Below, one piece after another: positions 51,872-62,947 of a stretch of DNA of 64,000 bases. A program made the translations under genes and the position numbers. Position 1 is the stretch's first letter. Each line of letters begins with the position of its first letter. The notes under the pieces were generated by a model, which saw only the letters and a program-made list of their open reading frames with translations, had not been told where the DNA came from and made no database searches. Origin of the DNA: Coriolopsis trogii (Eukaryota; Basidiomycota; Agaricomycetes; Polyporales; Polyporaceae); contig JAHYIO010000031.1 in assembly GCA_020543525.1 (NCBI GenBank), positions 1,984,001 to 2,048,000 on the forward strand, written 5' to 3'.

Positions 51872-53794
51872 TCACAACTCCGTGTCCACATAATTGGCCA
51901 TCGGGTCCTCTGTCATTCGGCGGTTCATCCGGTACGCCTCTGTACAAATAATGTGAGGAAAGTCGTTTCATGCACGAACTATGTTGGACTCACCGAGCTC
52001 CTCCTCCGATACCTCATAGCTCTTTTGCTTCTTACCGAAGCGATCGTCATCGTCTCCTTTCGCCTTCCGCTTCCGTTCTTCGTTGACGGCCTGCGCGAGT
52101 TTCTCCTTATCAAGCGACAGATCGCCTTCGCCTAACCGTTTCTTTGAATAGAGTTCTTCTGCCTTCTTCTTGCGCTCCTCAGCATTGTCGGACGGCGGTA
52201 CAGGTGGGGGAGGCATGTCCGATGATGCAGTGTTGAGAAGAGCCTTTGCACTCGAAGCATGAGACGCATCGATACCAGCCAGGCCCGTACAATACGACAT
52301 GTGCACAGACGAGTGGCAGCATGCGTAGCCCCAGGTTCCCGATGCAGCATCGTACCATGAGCCCCATACAGCGGTATGGTTGTTGACGTAGACTGTCAAA
52401 GTGTCAGCACAGAGAACACCCTCAAACCAAAACGCACACACCATCCTCCGGGTACTTCGACCTGGCCTTCGCACGCTCTTTGCCCTTGATGACTTGACCT
52501 GTGCGCGAGTACTCAACATACTCCTCTGTCTGGCCTTGCAACAGCTCCTTGGGTGCCTTCTCCAGGTATTCCTCTCCGCCATACTTCGATAGGATGGAGA
52601 CCTTCGTTGTGTCCTTCAACTCCTCCTTCTTCTTCAGATATTTATGGTGAAGAAGCTCTCCCTGTGTCGGATTGGCGTTCATATGAACGTCGTTTCCTCG
52701 TGCGGCAGCATTCCACGCAAACAGCTGAAGCTTCTGGACCTCGGGAGCTTCACCAGAGTATCGGAAGAAGTTGTCGCCAGCGAATATCGCCTACACACAG
52801 ACGTGAGTAACCAATAGTGGTGAGCCGGTGGAAGATCACGCACCTCCTCCGGCGGGACATTCTTCAACGGGTTATCACGCATCGAGCGAGTCTTGGGGTC
52901 ATAGTACGCACTCGACGGGTCCAGATTGATGAGGTACTTCGCCGTGTCCTCACGGATACGCAGGTTCCGAACCGTGATTCGTGTCTTCGTATCCAGCTTC
53001 TGTCCGACCGCGTCCGCCGCCTCCGCATACTTGTCCGTGTCCTCGTCCTCGTCCTCGCTGCTCCCAAAGTCATCGTCCTTCCCCTCCGCCTTCTCCTTCC
53101 CCGCCTTCGCCACCTTCCTCACAGCCGCAAGGTCCGTCGTCGTCCGCTTGTCGATCTCCTCCTCCCGCAGCTTCTGCCGCGCCGCCTCCACCGCCTCATA
53201 CTCCTCGTACACCCGCTTGTGCTCCGCCGGGTCGTACCCGTTCCATCTGTCCCGCTTCGCGTCGTATCCCGTCGCGACCTCCTGGATGACCTCGTCCGGC
53301 GCGATGTCTTTGTTCGTATACTTTGCCCCCTTCTTCCGCGGCCTCTCCAGACAGTCCTGCTTCTTGTGTGTCATTGCCCCGCAGTTCTCGCATGCGCCCT
53401 TCCGGTATTTCTTCGCGGCTGGGCCTGCCTTCGCGCCACGGTCATACCAGTTGTCAAGTTTGTCGGACCCGCGGTCGTACTCAGGAATACGCTGATGGCT
53501 TAGTGAAGGTGCACCGGTGTCAAGATACCACGGGGCTTGTGCAATGTACTCTGGAGCCCATGGTGTAAGAAAGTAAGACTGGGTATAGCAGCATGAGACT
53601 CACGAGGGATGTGAGGGTTGATGGGCCTGCCCTCCTCATCCAGAGCAGCAGGTGCAGTTCCGGCCTTACGGGCTGCATCGAGGTCCTTCTGTCGCCTGAA
53701 CTCCTCCCTAGAGAGTTTTCCCGTGCCTGGAGGTGTATCAAGAAAAGGAATGTAAAGCAAAGAGATGGTAGCACTGACCCGTAGCGGATGCCAT
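51872..53794 (-). CDS. SLU7: Pre-mRNA splicing factor SLU7
   Basis: Second-step spliceosome factor that helps 3' splice-site choice. The first exon is only 16 nt (53794-53779, MASAT plus one base). Next come [17 protein letters not shown] and [17 protein letters not shown], the conserved N-terminal part. The zinc knuckle [14 protein letters not shown] is complete (CX2CX4HX4C). A long charged section with an acidic [10 protein letters not shown] block follows, then [19 protein letters not shown]. The core [15 protein letters not shown] and WGYACC is rebuilt across an intron. The tail [20 protein letters not shown] uses a last exon (51939-51872) that restores the family ending [11 protein letters not shown]; reading through instead gives a spurious short end at 51968. 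It lies next to a tRNA gene and is probably constitutive. Confidence 0.93.
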
Positions 53795-53888
53795 GGTTGT
53801 TGTATGGGGAGTGTGGTGGTGTTGGATAGAGAGATGCAGTGGTCAGCAGGTGATCACCTGTGTAAGCGCCCGCGAATATTCAGCCAGG

Positions 53889-53894
53889 AAAAAA
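53889..53894 (-). terminator. RNA polymerase III terminator of the tRNA
   Basis: A run of six T on the minus strand starts 5 nt after the discriminator base of the tRNA-Leu gene, as expected for Pol III. Confidence 0.75.
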
Positions 53895-53899
53895 TCCTT

Positions 53900-53991
53900 T
53901 GACAGTGACGAGATTCGAACTCGCGCGGGAAACCCATCACGGTTTTGGAACATGCCTAAACGTGACGCCGTAACCACTTGGCTACACTGCC
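53900..53991 (-). tRNA. tRNA-Leu (anticodon UAG) with a short intron
   Basis: The seven-base acceptor stem GGCAGTG pairs with CACTGTC and is followed by discriminator A. The D arm is GCCAAGTGGTTACGGC. The anticodon stem TCACG/CGTGA closes an extended loop TTTAGG...C, with a 12-nt intron (CATGTTCCAAAA) after position 37. The extra arm GGGTTTCCC marks a class II tRNA. The T arm is GCGAG TTCGAAT CTCGT. Anticodon UAG, the long variable arm and A73 all fit leucine. Confidence 0.9.
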
Positions 53992-54285
53992 ATATGTGTG
54001 AGATACATTGTACGTTTGTCTACAGTAACTAACCAGGCTTGGGGTGTAGTCTCTATGAGTACAGACATAGGTGTCCGGTGCAGGGCTCGAGCTAGCGAAC
54101 AGGATTATGTATGGCAGGTCACAGAGCGTGGTAGATGCGACAGGAAAGGTGACAGGTAGCGAGATAGACGAAACACAACACCAAGCACCAGGAGATCATA
54201 TCCACGAGACAGGGACGACGAGAAACAGCTAATGCTACCGCCAAGAAATGATGTCCTTGAAAATAACTGGTACGAACTACGAGAA
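53992..54285. other. Intergenic region beside the tRNA
   Basis: About 0.29 kb between the tRNA 5' end and the MAPKK stop codon. Nothing further seen. Confidence 0.4.
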
Positions 54286-56059
54286 TTATGCGTCAGAGCC
54301 GATAGATAGACTGCTCATAGATGCATCTAGCGACGGGTGCTCGCTCCTGCTCGAGCTTGGGCGCGACACGCTGAGATATGAATCAGCAATGACACATAGG
54401 ATATGGACCAATGGGAGTACGGACCTCTCGCTCGTCTTCCCCCTCTTCGGCCATCCCCAGACTTTGCGGAGCCAATAAGCCATATCGACCTTCTGTTGCA
54501 TGACATTGACGATCCATGGATGCTCTAACATGTCTTTGGGTGTGGGTCGGATCGCAGCGTCCCGCGTGAGTCTGATACTCTGTCAGAAGAGTGATCCACT
54601 GGGTCGCGTTTAGGATAGCACTCACGTTTTCTTGATGAAGTCTTTCATCTCCGGACTGTACACGATGTCCTCCTCATCTTCAAGTTCCGGGGGCTACCGT
54701 GGGAAGATGATAGACACGCGCGGAGAAGAAGCTCAGCATACGGCAGCAAGAACACAATCACCGAGGGAGTCACATACCTCGTTCTGGAGGATGTACATCA
54801 TGAGCTCGATCGCAACAAGATCGGCCGGGAAAGGGAAGCGGTTTGTCACAAGTTCGAGCAGGGTGATTCCTGTAGACCAGACGTCCGAACGAATGGTATA
54901 TTCGTTCCCGGACAGGCGTTCCGGCTGCGACACAATCACGGAAGATGAGCAAAGAGCGTCTCGCGTTGGCTGATAGGATAGAATGTACTCACGGCCATGT
55001 AGAGACTCGTCCCCGTAAACGTCCCGGCCATCGAGTTTATCAATTCGCCGGAGACACCAAAATCGCAGAGTTTGACCACACCCTCCCTCGTGAGCAGGAT
55101 GTTTGGTGGTTTGATATCGCGGTGAATGGTCTGCCGGGAGTGCAAGTACGCGAGGCCCTGTAGGATCTGTCAAGGGAGGGAGGTACACAATCAGCATAAG
55201 ACGTCGTCCGTTTCGCTGCGGGCCTATAACCAAGGTACCAGGCGGTACGCGCAAGAACGGAACAGAATCAAACGATACGTACCCCCTCTGCAAGCCGCCC
55301 AGCGACCTTCTCAGCGACCCTGCCGCCGATCTCCCGCATGCGTTTCCCGACAGACTCGAGCGAGCCCCCCTCGCCGAGCTCCATGAGCACCTTGACCTCG
55401 CTGCTGCTCGGGCTGATGTACGCGCCGTAGAAGTGAATGATGTTGACGTGGGACGTGCTGGACGTAATCTTGATTTCACGCAGCAGCTGCTTCATCGGTG
55501 CCTCGTGCGTGGTAATCGTCTTGCGTGCCATCACCATACCTGTCCGCTTGTCGCGCACCTTATGCACCGCACCCGACGCGCCCTCGCCGAGCCGTGCGAG
55601 CTCTTCGAGCACATCATCGGACCACTGGTCAAACTCCTCAACCGTCGCCCGAATGTTGTCCAACGATACAGTTGGAGGCGGACGTGGACGGGGAGAGATT
55701 GTTTGATCAGGACGGATTGTGGGCTCACTGGTGTTGTCGCTGTTCTGGGTGCGCGGGGCGGGGGATGGTTGCTGCTGTGGTCCACCTGCGTAAATATCGA
55801 ATTGACCACCTAGATTGCCAAAGTCAATCTTTGGGAGTGCAGGCTTTCGTCTTGGCGAGGATCCAGGTGTTGGAATGCCAATAGTGGGTGTAGTTGGCCT
55901 CAAGGAGGCTTGGGCCGGTGGTGTAGGGGTGAGAAGAGTGGGACCGTTGGATTTGCGGATATTCAGAGGGGTAACCTCTGGTGGTGCGAATGGATGGGGA
56001 GATGCTGAACGAAGCCGAGGACCTTGAGGACGAGCAGGGCTGGGATGGAGCGACTGCAT
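54286..56059 (-). CDS. MAP kinase kinase, Mkk1/Pek1 type (cell-wall integrity)
   Basis: Dual-specificity kinase expected to phosphorylate a Slt2/Mpk1-type MAPK. The start is the ATG at 56059 ([12 protein letters not shown]), because the frame above it opens only with TTG. The N-terminal ~190 residues are Pro-rich and include [11 protein letters not shown]. Kinase motifs: [12 protein letters not shown] (Gly-rich loop), MARKTI (VAIK Lys), [32 protein letters not shown]. The activation segment with SMAGTF and TSLYMAPERL is nearest to yeast Mkk1/2 and fission yeast Pek1, and unlike Ste7 (FVGTSTYMSPE) or Pbs2 (NIGCQSYMAPE). The C-terminus has [19 protein letters not shown]. Several introns join in phase. 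The last residues after GWPKRGKT are uncertain; the frame stops at 54286. Confidence 0.88.
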
Positions 56060-56545
56060 CGTGCTGAACGGTGGTCGTGGTCGAAGGCTGTCTAAAGCTT
56101 GCAACGGGCTTCTACACCATGGCGCCTGTGTGCAGCAGCCCCCACGTGGCCAGGGCCACTTCGCCGGGTCTCATCACCGCTCACCATGTCTGAGATCTCC
56201 CGACCACAGTCCCCACCCACAGATGCCGTCGCACCCTCTCCACTCACACGCAGACAAAGTCATCCCGAGGGCCTCGATTGCAATCGCCATACTATGTAAA
56301 GATGCAATCGATACACGATGTGCAGATCCCATGCGGCTTCTATACACAGACCTTGTCCCGGATCCCGATTCCGACAGCGAAAGCGAGAATATCAAACTTG
56401 TACAATGCAGGTTACACGCGTCCAAATGAGACAAAAGGGGCAAACATAGCGAACATACTCGTGGCTGCGGTCGCTGCATAGCCCATCATGTCAGCAGACA
56501 GCTTGTGCGGTCGCGGGAACTTGACTTACTCACCCAAATCATCTT
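56060..56545. other. Intergenic region
   Basis: About 0.49 kb between the MAPKK start and the 3' end of the Ser/Pro-rich gene; presumably the MAPKK promoter. Confidence 0.4.
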
Positions 56546-59154
56546 TTACGACTTGACCACAATTCCTCCGTCAACGCGTTCCGTGACGTGCGCCCCAACA
56601 CTTCGACCCCTCCTACCGCGCCCACTCCGCTTTTGACCACGGCTCTTACCGTTTTCACCACGTCCACCGTTCGCAGCATTCGTGTTGTTGCTACCCTGAC
56701 GACGGGGGACTTCTTTCGATTGCCTCTCGTTGCAAGAGCCCAGCCCAGCCTTCGTGGAGATGCCCGGTAACTTCACGCTAGGGGTCATGTTTCGTGTTTT
56801 ATCCTGCCCCAAACTATCCAAGTCGTACCGTGTTCCGACCGTGTCGCTCAGCGGGGGAAGCGTTGCGACGTTCTCAGTCGTCCGACGCGATGGCGATAAG
56901 TACAGATGTAATCCAGAAGCACCAGGAGCTGAGTAACGAGCATGAGCGGGAGGGGTCCGTCCATCTGCACTCGAAGCATTGTCTTCCTCTGGCACCGTAG
57001 ACAAGCGACGCTGCACAAGGCGACTGAGAGGTATTGAACGGGTATGCTGAGGTAAACCAAGGGTCGCTACTTCGTGCGGAGACGGTGGGGAAACAGAATC
57101 AGCCAAGGCATTCGACTGGACAAGGTGATCAAGACGTCTCGATTGAGGCACTGGGAGGGTACCACGAGGAGTATTAGGCGGTGCCTTCGGTACAGTGGGC
57201 GATTTGGTAGAGTCTCGGACCCCAGAGGGTGTCTGATGAGATAGACCGGTGAGGAGCTGGAGACCGTCTGAGCTCTTCTCTGGATTAGGACGACGTCGAG
57301 CATACTCGGCAGCTAACCGGGGCGGGAGCTTCTGGCCAGTTACAGCGTTAATGTGTACAGCAGGGGCGAGGTAGCTAGAATTCGCCCGCGAGTTGTCCAG
57401 ATGTCCCGCCATAGGTCTGTTGAAGTGATTGTACGAAGGATCCAAATTCGTAGCCATGGCCTGAGCGAGATAACCTGAATTCAAGCCAGCAGCCGCAAGG
57501 AATTCCGGAGAGAAGAGTCCACTGTGGTACGGGGCAAACGTAGATGACCAGACAGGCGAAGTAGAGGTAGGTGGTGTCGGCAAGATATTCTTCTGGTAAT
57601 GTTGCTGGTACCTCTGGGCAACGTCCAATGCGCTCATGAGCGGATCTTCAGGGCGGTGGTACGGATTCGCCAGATCATCTAAGACTATGGGTGATCTGGT
57701 AGAGGTGAGCGCGTCCAAGAGGGAGGCGGAAGACGAGGATGCAGACAGAGAGCCTCTTGCGAAGTTCTGGGTTGGAGGAGATAGCCCATAGTTTTTGAGA
57801 CGCTCTTGCGTAAACAGCATTGCTTGTAGCTCTGGACTAATGTCATGCACAAGCTCAGGAGTCGGCAAGGAGTGCTGGTACGAGCTCTGTGAAGGATTAA
57901 CAGGGTAATTGGCAGCGGCAGGAGTATTGCGGCCCCCTTCGGCAGAGTGACCCGTCAGTCGTCCCAAGTCGATAGGCTCGGAGTGCTTGAGGATGAAAGC
58001 GGGAGGCTGCGGGAGCTGTTGAGCGGATGTGGGGCGTAGAGGCATTGGAGGGGTCGGACGAGGGGCTTCCATTAGTACAGGCTTGTTCGTCTGCGTATTG
58101 GTAGGCCGATGTTCTCGTCCTATGTTTGCAGGACGACGTTGAGAATCATTGACACCCTGCTTGTGGACCGTACTCTGGATGTTGACAGGCTTGATAGAGG
58201 AGCGTCCAGACGAGGCCTCGTCGCTCTCAAGGCCCCATATGACGCGAGGTAAGCTTTCGGGTTCCTCAATGATGGTTCCTTCCGCTCCACTAGACAACGC
58301 ATCAGTTATGTCACAAACAGACTGGACGAAACTCATACGAAGGACAGCGTGCGTAGGGTAACGACAATGGTCCGTGGAGCGCCGGGATGGGGCGCGGAGG
58401 AGACTTGGTCCAAGTAATCCATCCTGTACAAAGTGTTACGGCTTATGCGTCTGACGATGTGCATACACGTGCCTTCATCCTCAGACTCTGGAGAAGACTC
58501 GTCATCCACGCGTCGACGCAGAAAATCGTTCGAGAGCTGGTTGCTATTGTTGGCTATAATGACTACTGATTCGGGAGAAGAGGGCGCCGATGGCGTGTGT
58601 GGGACGTCTGTGGCTTGAGATCGGACTCGAATACGGGTGCGCTCTTCACCTTCAGAAATGAAGGGGTCAGCCATGTCGATACTATCCGAGGACGTATCTT
58701 GCAACGACGGGACAGGCATAGAGACAACTCTCGCGGTCTTCCTCTCCATGACACTCTTCATGCGGAACTTGGGCGTCGCTTCTGGGAGGGACGCGATTCT
58801 CGAGGAGGACCGACTGAGAGTACTGGGCCGATTGGTGGGCAGACCGGCGGGTTTGTAGGCGCGAGTGGTAGTCGTCATAGACTGATTCGCACTGGAGTCC
58901 GTCGAGGCGAAGGAGAAATCGTCTTGAGCTTGCATATATGCGCTGTCGAACTGAGTGGACGTCCTTGAATGATCATTGGAAGGCGACGACAAGCCTTTGT
59001 GGGGAGAGGCATCATGGAGGTGAAGGTGCGGAGGGGAATTTATACGTGTGACCGAGTGTTCTGCGGTCGACAAAGGGGGGATAGTGGTTTTGCTGGCTGG
59101 TGGTTCTGTCTGGACGCCGCACTCGATGTATGACTTGTCCGTTGTCGACGACAT
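56546..59154 (-). CDS. Large Ser/Pro-rich protein of unknown function
   Basis: Two long open stretches on the minus strand in different frames: 59154 to about 58335 (starts MSSTTDKSYIECGVQTEPP) and about 58290 to 56546 (ends VTERVDGGIVVKS). A likely splice region lies at 58260-58470: donor GTGTATG after SEDEGT and acceptor TTGTCTAG before GAEGTIIEEPESLPRVIWG would join them in phase. A middle exon is possible. Together about 830-850 residues, disordered, rich in Ser, Pro, Thr and Gln. The C-terminus is a very basic RG-type patch (KRSGRGRRGRS), possibly for nucleic acid binding. PRVIWGLESD looks conserved but I do not recognise the family. Two separate genes cannot be excluded. Confidence 0.6.
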
Positions 59155-59448
59155 ACTGTATCAGATAGGGGCTTGGAGGAAGGCCCAAAGTCAGTAGGGT
59201 AGCGAGTTGAACATGGGTGTTGTTGGTCAAGACGCGAACCCGCGGAGCTCGAATTTGACTGTAAAGGATGCACCCCGTCACAATTGTGACGTAGTGGCGA
59301 GTGGTGTACGCTCGTCAGTGACAGTCCTGCACTGCTTGAACACCAACGCAACAGACGGCCGTTTCTGATGATGGAGGCGGGACTGTGTCAGGCATACATA
59401 GCACAACGATATAAGCACGATACAACTGTGGTGACCCCAGGGCCGTCC
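59155..59448. other. Intergenic region
   Basis: About 0.29 kb between the Ser/Pro-rich gene start and the RNase H2B stop. No feature seen. Confidence 0.4.
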
Positions 59449-60817
59449 TCACTTCTTCTGGAAGAAGGCCGATAACTTCGACATGCCTTTGATGTTCGCC
59501 TTCTTCAGCTTCTCCACACCAACAGATCCCTTCGCCTTGCGCTTCTTCTCGTTGCCCGCGTCCTTCTGCTCTTTGCTTTCCCTCGCTTCCACCGCGTTCA
59601 TATTTACAGCGGAAAGCGCCATAGCCTCCTCTTTGAGGACCTTCATATATGCGTCAAGTTCCGTAAAGCTAGAGGGACGACCCATACAGTCAGTTCAGGG
59701 AGGGACAAATCTGACGAAAGGCGTACTCGTATGAGGATAGGAGCTCGCTATAAAGATCTCGAGGAAGATACTGCGAAACGAGATCGCACGCACAACGTAA
59801 TCGAGCAGCTGCACAGGACTTCTGTCAGATTTACCGTCAATTGCCTTAGGTAACGGACCACGTACTCGTGAGTAGTGCCTCTTTCCCATCCTCAAGTAGA
59901 CCGTCTTTCGCGAGACTTCGTGTGAGTGTACGCGACGTCTCTGAAATGTTCCCTTGAGAGAGCCGAGCCACTTTGCTCCGGAGATATATCTGCACGCGTT
60001 CCGGAGAGTAGCGGTATACGGTCATGTCATCCGTGATCTCTACGAGTGCGTGAGCGGAGTACTTCTGATACTCAGTTGCAAACAGCCTACCCTTGCATTC
60101 GCAAATTCGACGCATAGCGGCTACTACACAGCTCAGCGACGACAGATGCAGCACGTCGTGCATAGACAGGGACGGGCCTGCTTCAGCGGCGCTGGCTGTC
60201 GATGCGTCCACGAGAGTATTTGCAGCCTCCTCAATGATATCTTCGGCGGGGCGGAAATTGCCTGTGCCTGTGCTCTGTTTGCTATTGAGAAGAGTCGAAC
60301 GCAGGAGGGACAAGGACATCTTACAGGAAGCGTCGTGCGCAGGATGGGTATCAACAGGAATGCCGGGTCTATAGGTGTCATCACTAGCAGCTTGCCGTCT
60401 GTACGGAGAGGCGTCAGGTCAACTCCGCAGACAGAACGCGCCGACGGACCTTCGACCACCTCCTCATCAGGCATAAACCATGACCTCTTATTCGGGGGAG
60501 AGACAGATTGTACTTCCAGTATAACGCTCTTGCCTTCTTGCGGGAGCTCGTAAGGGAGGAACAGCGAAAGCACCCCTGGATGGAGAGAGTATAATTTTGA
60601 GACACGCCTCAGCGTAATGTGCAGATTGCCGTACCAGTCCGAGGATGGGGAAGCCTCAGAAGCCGCAGACCTCCTGCCTCCTCTCTGCTCGTACTCAAGC
60701 TTTCCATCTGACCAGACAACGCCTGGAGAAGATCTGAACAAAAATGAAACTCCGAATTCATGCAATCACGCCAACTTAGTACTAACCTGCAGGTAATATA
60801 CCAATGTGGCAGGCCAT
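59449..60817 (-). CDS. Ribonuclease H2 subunit B
   Basis: Non-catalytic subunit of RNase H2, which removes ribonucleotides and RNA:DNA hybrids in the nucleus. It starts MACHIGILPA, then DLLQALSGQ and RLLRLPHPRTG joined across an intron to VLSLFLPYELPQEG. The triple-barrel part includes VILEVQSVSPPNKRSWF and LLVMTPIDPAFLLIPIL, the family hallmark. The helical part has FRPAEDIIEEAANTL and the segment ending in CECKEYQKYSAHALVEI, rebuilt by splicing. After YSPERVQIYLRSKVARL the chain goes on to a Lys-rich tail KKRKAKGSVGVEKLKKANI. It ends KGMSKLSAFFQKK, which resembles the C-terminal PCNA-binding (PIP) motif of human RNASEH2B. The reading frame that begins SSPGVVWSDG at the second exon is a shadow. 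Confidence 0.88.
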
Positions 60818-61164
60818 GACGCGTATTTTATGAGGTGTTGACCCTGTTGTGTGAGTATTGCGAAGCTAGAAGCAGCGGGCCGTGACAAGGTAGAGAGTTC
60901 GCGAAAGCGGAATGCAGCGAGGGGATGGGGAGGAAGAGACCAGTGGTAACGCGCCTGTGGCTACGGCGCGAGCGCGTTGTGTGTGCATGTTTGTTCCCAG
61001 CGCTCATGTCAAGACGACTCATGGCGCCGCACTTTCGATCCTCAGGCTCTTGACAAAACTTGTCGACCTAGAAAGCATTGGTAGGAACACCTCGAGTGCA
61101 CAAATGCTTAGGCTTGCATTGTGACCCCGCAACCTGCAGACGCGTATTCGTGCATAAACTGGTG
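60818..61164. promoter_or_regulatory. Bidirectional promoter region
   Basis: 347 bp between the divergent RNase H2B and Ntn-hydrolase start codons. No TATA box stands out, in keeping with housekeeping expression. Confidence 0.5.
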
Positions 61165-62947
61165 ATGACCGAGCCGCATCATTCGTCGTTCCGAGTTCTC
61201 GTAGTCCATGGAGGAGCAGGTTCGCATTCACCAGCCTCTGACAAAGACGTCAAGCATGCTCTTCGTCTGTGAGTCTGGGCGCGATAATCCAAGGGCATAA
61301 TGCTGCGCCTTTCGAACTGACCTTGTTGTATGCTCAGAGCGTGCACCCATGGTCTGGGGGAAAGCACGCACAGCATCGAAGGGTGTACGGCTCTGCACCT
61401 AGTGGAAGAGGCCATATCCGTCCTCGAGAACGAGGAGTGCCTTAATGCAGGTCTGGAAAATGATTCACACCTTGTAACTCTGCCCTGCTAAGTATGTAAG
61501 AGGACAGGTTACGGCTCCAACCTCACATTGGCCGCAACTGTTGAGTGCGACGCATCCATCATGGATGGACGCACAGGCGACTTCGGGGCGGTCGGTGCAA
61601 TATCTGGTAGGTGAAGAGTCATGTATCCGAGCTCCCAGCCTGATGAGGTACTCTATGCAGGCACAAAACACCCTATCCGGATCGCACACGAGGTTCTGCG
61701 CTACTCAAGGTTACAGGACCCTCTAGGCCGTATACCACCTCTGTAAGCCTGGTGTACATATCTTTTTTTTGGCTTTCTGAAGCTTAGCACGTTATAGCCT
61801 GTTAGTATCCTCCGGTGCAGCAGACTTCGCCAAAACACGGGGATACGACGCCTCGTCCGGCAATACGCTAGTTTCCCCTCGTGCACAACGCGAATGGACG
61901 AGGTGGATGGGCGAGTTTGAGACCGCAGGTTTGCGCGCAGCCTCTGCCTTACCAGGACAGCCTCCCAGTTCGCTCCCGACGACCACTCAACTCGATGGAC
62001 TGCATGATAAGCAAGACACAGTAGGTGGGGTCGCTTGGGGCTCCACGGGAGATCTAGCGGCTGGCGTCTCTAGGTATCGCGCCTGTGTCTCACACCGAAT
62101 GCGCATAGATCACTGACCGGCTTGCAGTGGTGGGTTACTACTCAAGCTACCTGGACGCGTGGGCGAAGTACGCTTCTCGGTGAACGTGTATGCTCTGGCT
62201 GAAGATAGGTTGGGGCGGCATAGGCGGCGATATACGGTGCCGGATGCTGGGCATCGTCCAACGTCGCCTGCAGTGTCTCTGGTAGGTCCTTGTAGGAAGG
62301 ATGCACGACGTCGGACTCTCATAGATGACGTTCCATTAGGTGCCGGCGAGTACATCACCAGAATGTCCTTGGCGCGCACCCTCTGCGAGGCCGTGGAAGC
62401 CGCCGGGGAAGAACTAGATACACATGAGGTCCTCCGACATATCCTTGGGACAGAGTTTCACAGTACGTTTGTCCTTCAAAGCTCACTTCAACTACCTCCG
62501 CCCTAATCCCACATCGCGCGTCCTTGCGACGCAGAGCTGTGCACTCAAAGGGGGGAAGCGGCACCCCAAGCCGGCGTAATCCTGCTCGTCAAAGAGCACG
62601 ACGACAACGGACGGCCCAAACGTAAGCGTAACCCCCAACCGATTGCTACGCCCACATGTCATTGACGGCGACCTTCGAACACGACCGAACCTAATACTCA
62701 CACGTCATTGTCGCACCCACCAGCCCGGCTCTGGTGCGCCTTCACGACCGAAAGCATGGCGGTAGGGTTCATGTCGTCCCTGAGCCAGAAACCCACTGTA
62801 CGTCGCCAAAAACGAAATGAACTGCTTCCGCGCACACTATCCCTCTTTCGCTGACGATGACTCTCATCACAGGCTACGGTCTTGCGCCGACCACCGCGGG
62901 CTCCCGGAACTGATGTGTCTGTGTATATCACCGCTCTACCGCTGTAG
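61165..62947 (+). CDS. Ntn-hydrolase of the isoaspartyl peptidase/L-asparaginase/taspase family
   Basis: Self-cleaving enzyme that hydrolyses asparagine-type or isoaspartyl bonds. It starts MTEPHHSSFRVLVVHGGAGS, with the family HGGAG. About ten introns are joined in phase: LACTHGLGESTHSIEG, GYGSNLTLAATVECDASIMD, DGRTGDFGAVGAIS, HPIRIAHEVLRYSR, LLLVSSGAADFAKTRGYD. The nucleophile motif is DTVGGVAWGSTGDLAAGVSS, with Thr after Asp as the expected autocleavage site. Then GRVGEAAIYGAGCWAS and SVSGAGEYITRMSLART complete the beta subunit. The end is FTTESMAVGFMSSL and VSVYITALPL. Between the halves is a linker of about 60 residues rich in Ser, Pro and Thr (LPGQPPSSLPTTTQ). Taspase1-like versus asparaginase-like activity cannot be decided here. 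The frame is intact. Confidence 0.87.

Noticed and set aside
54286..56059. Ste7- or Pbs2-type MAPKK
   Set aside because: The activation segment [11 protein letters not shown] matches the Mkk1/Pek1 type, not FVGTSTYMSPE or the Pbs2 form.
60133..60765. Frame beginning with SSPGVVWSDG as the RNase H2B N-terminus
   Set aside because: The spliced alternative gives RLLRLPHPRTG joined to VLSLFLPYE, which matches the family and keeps phase with the first exon.
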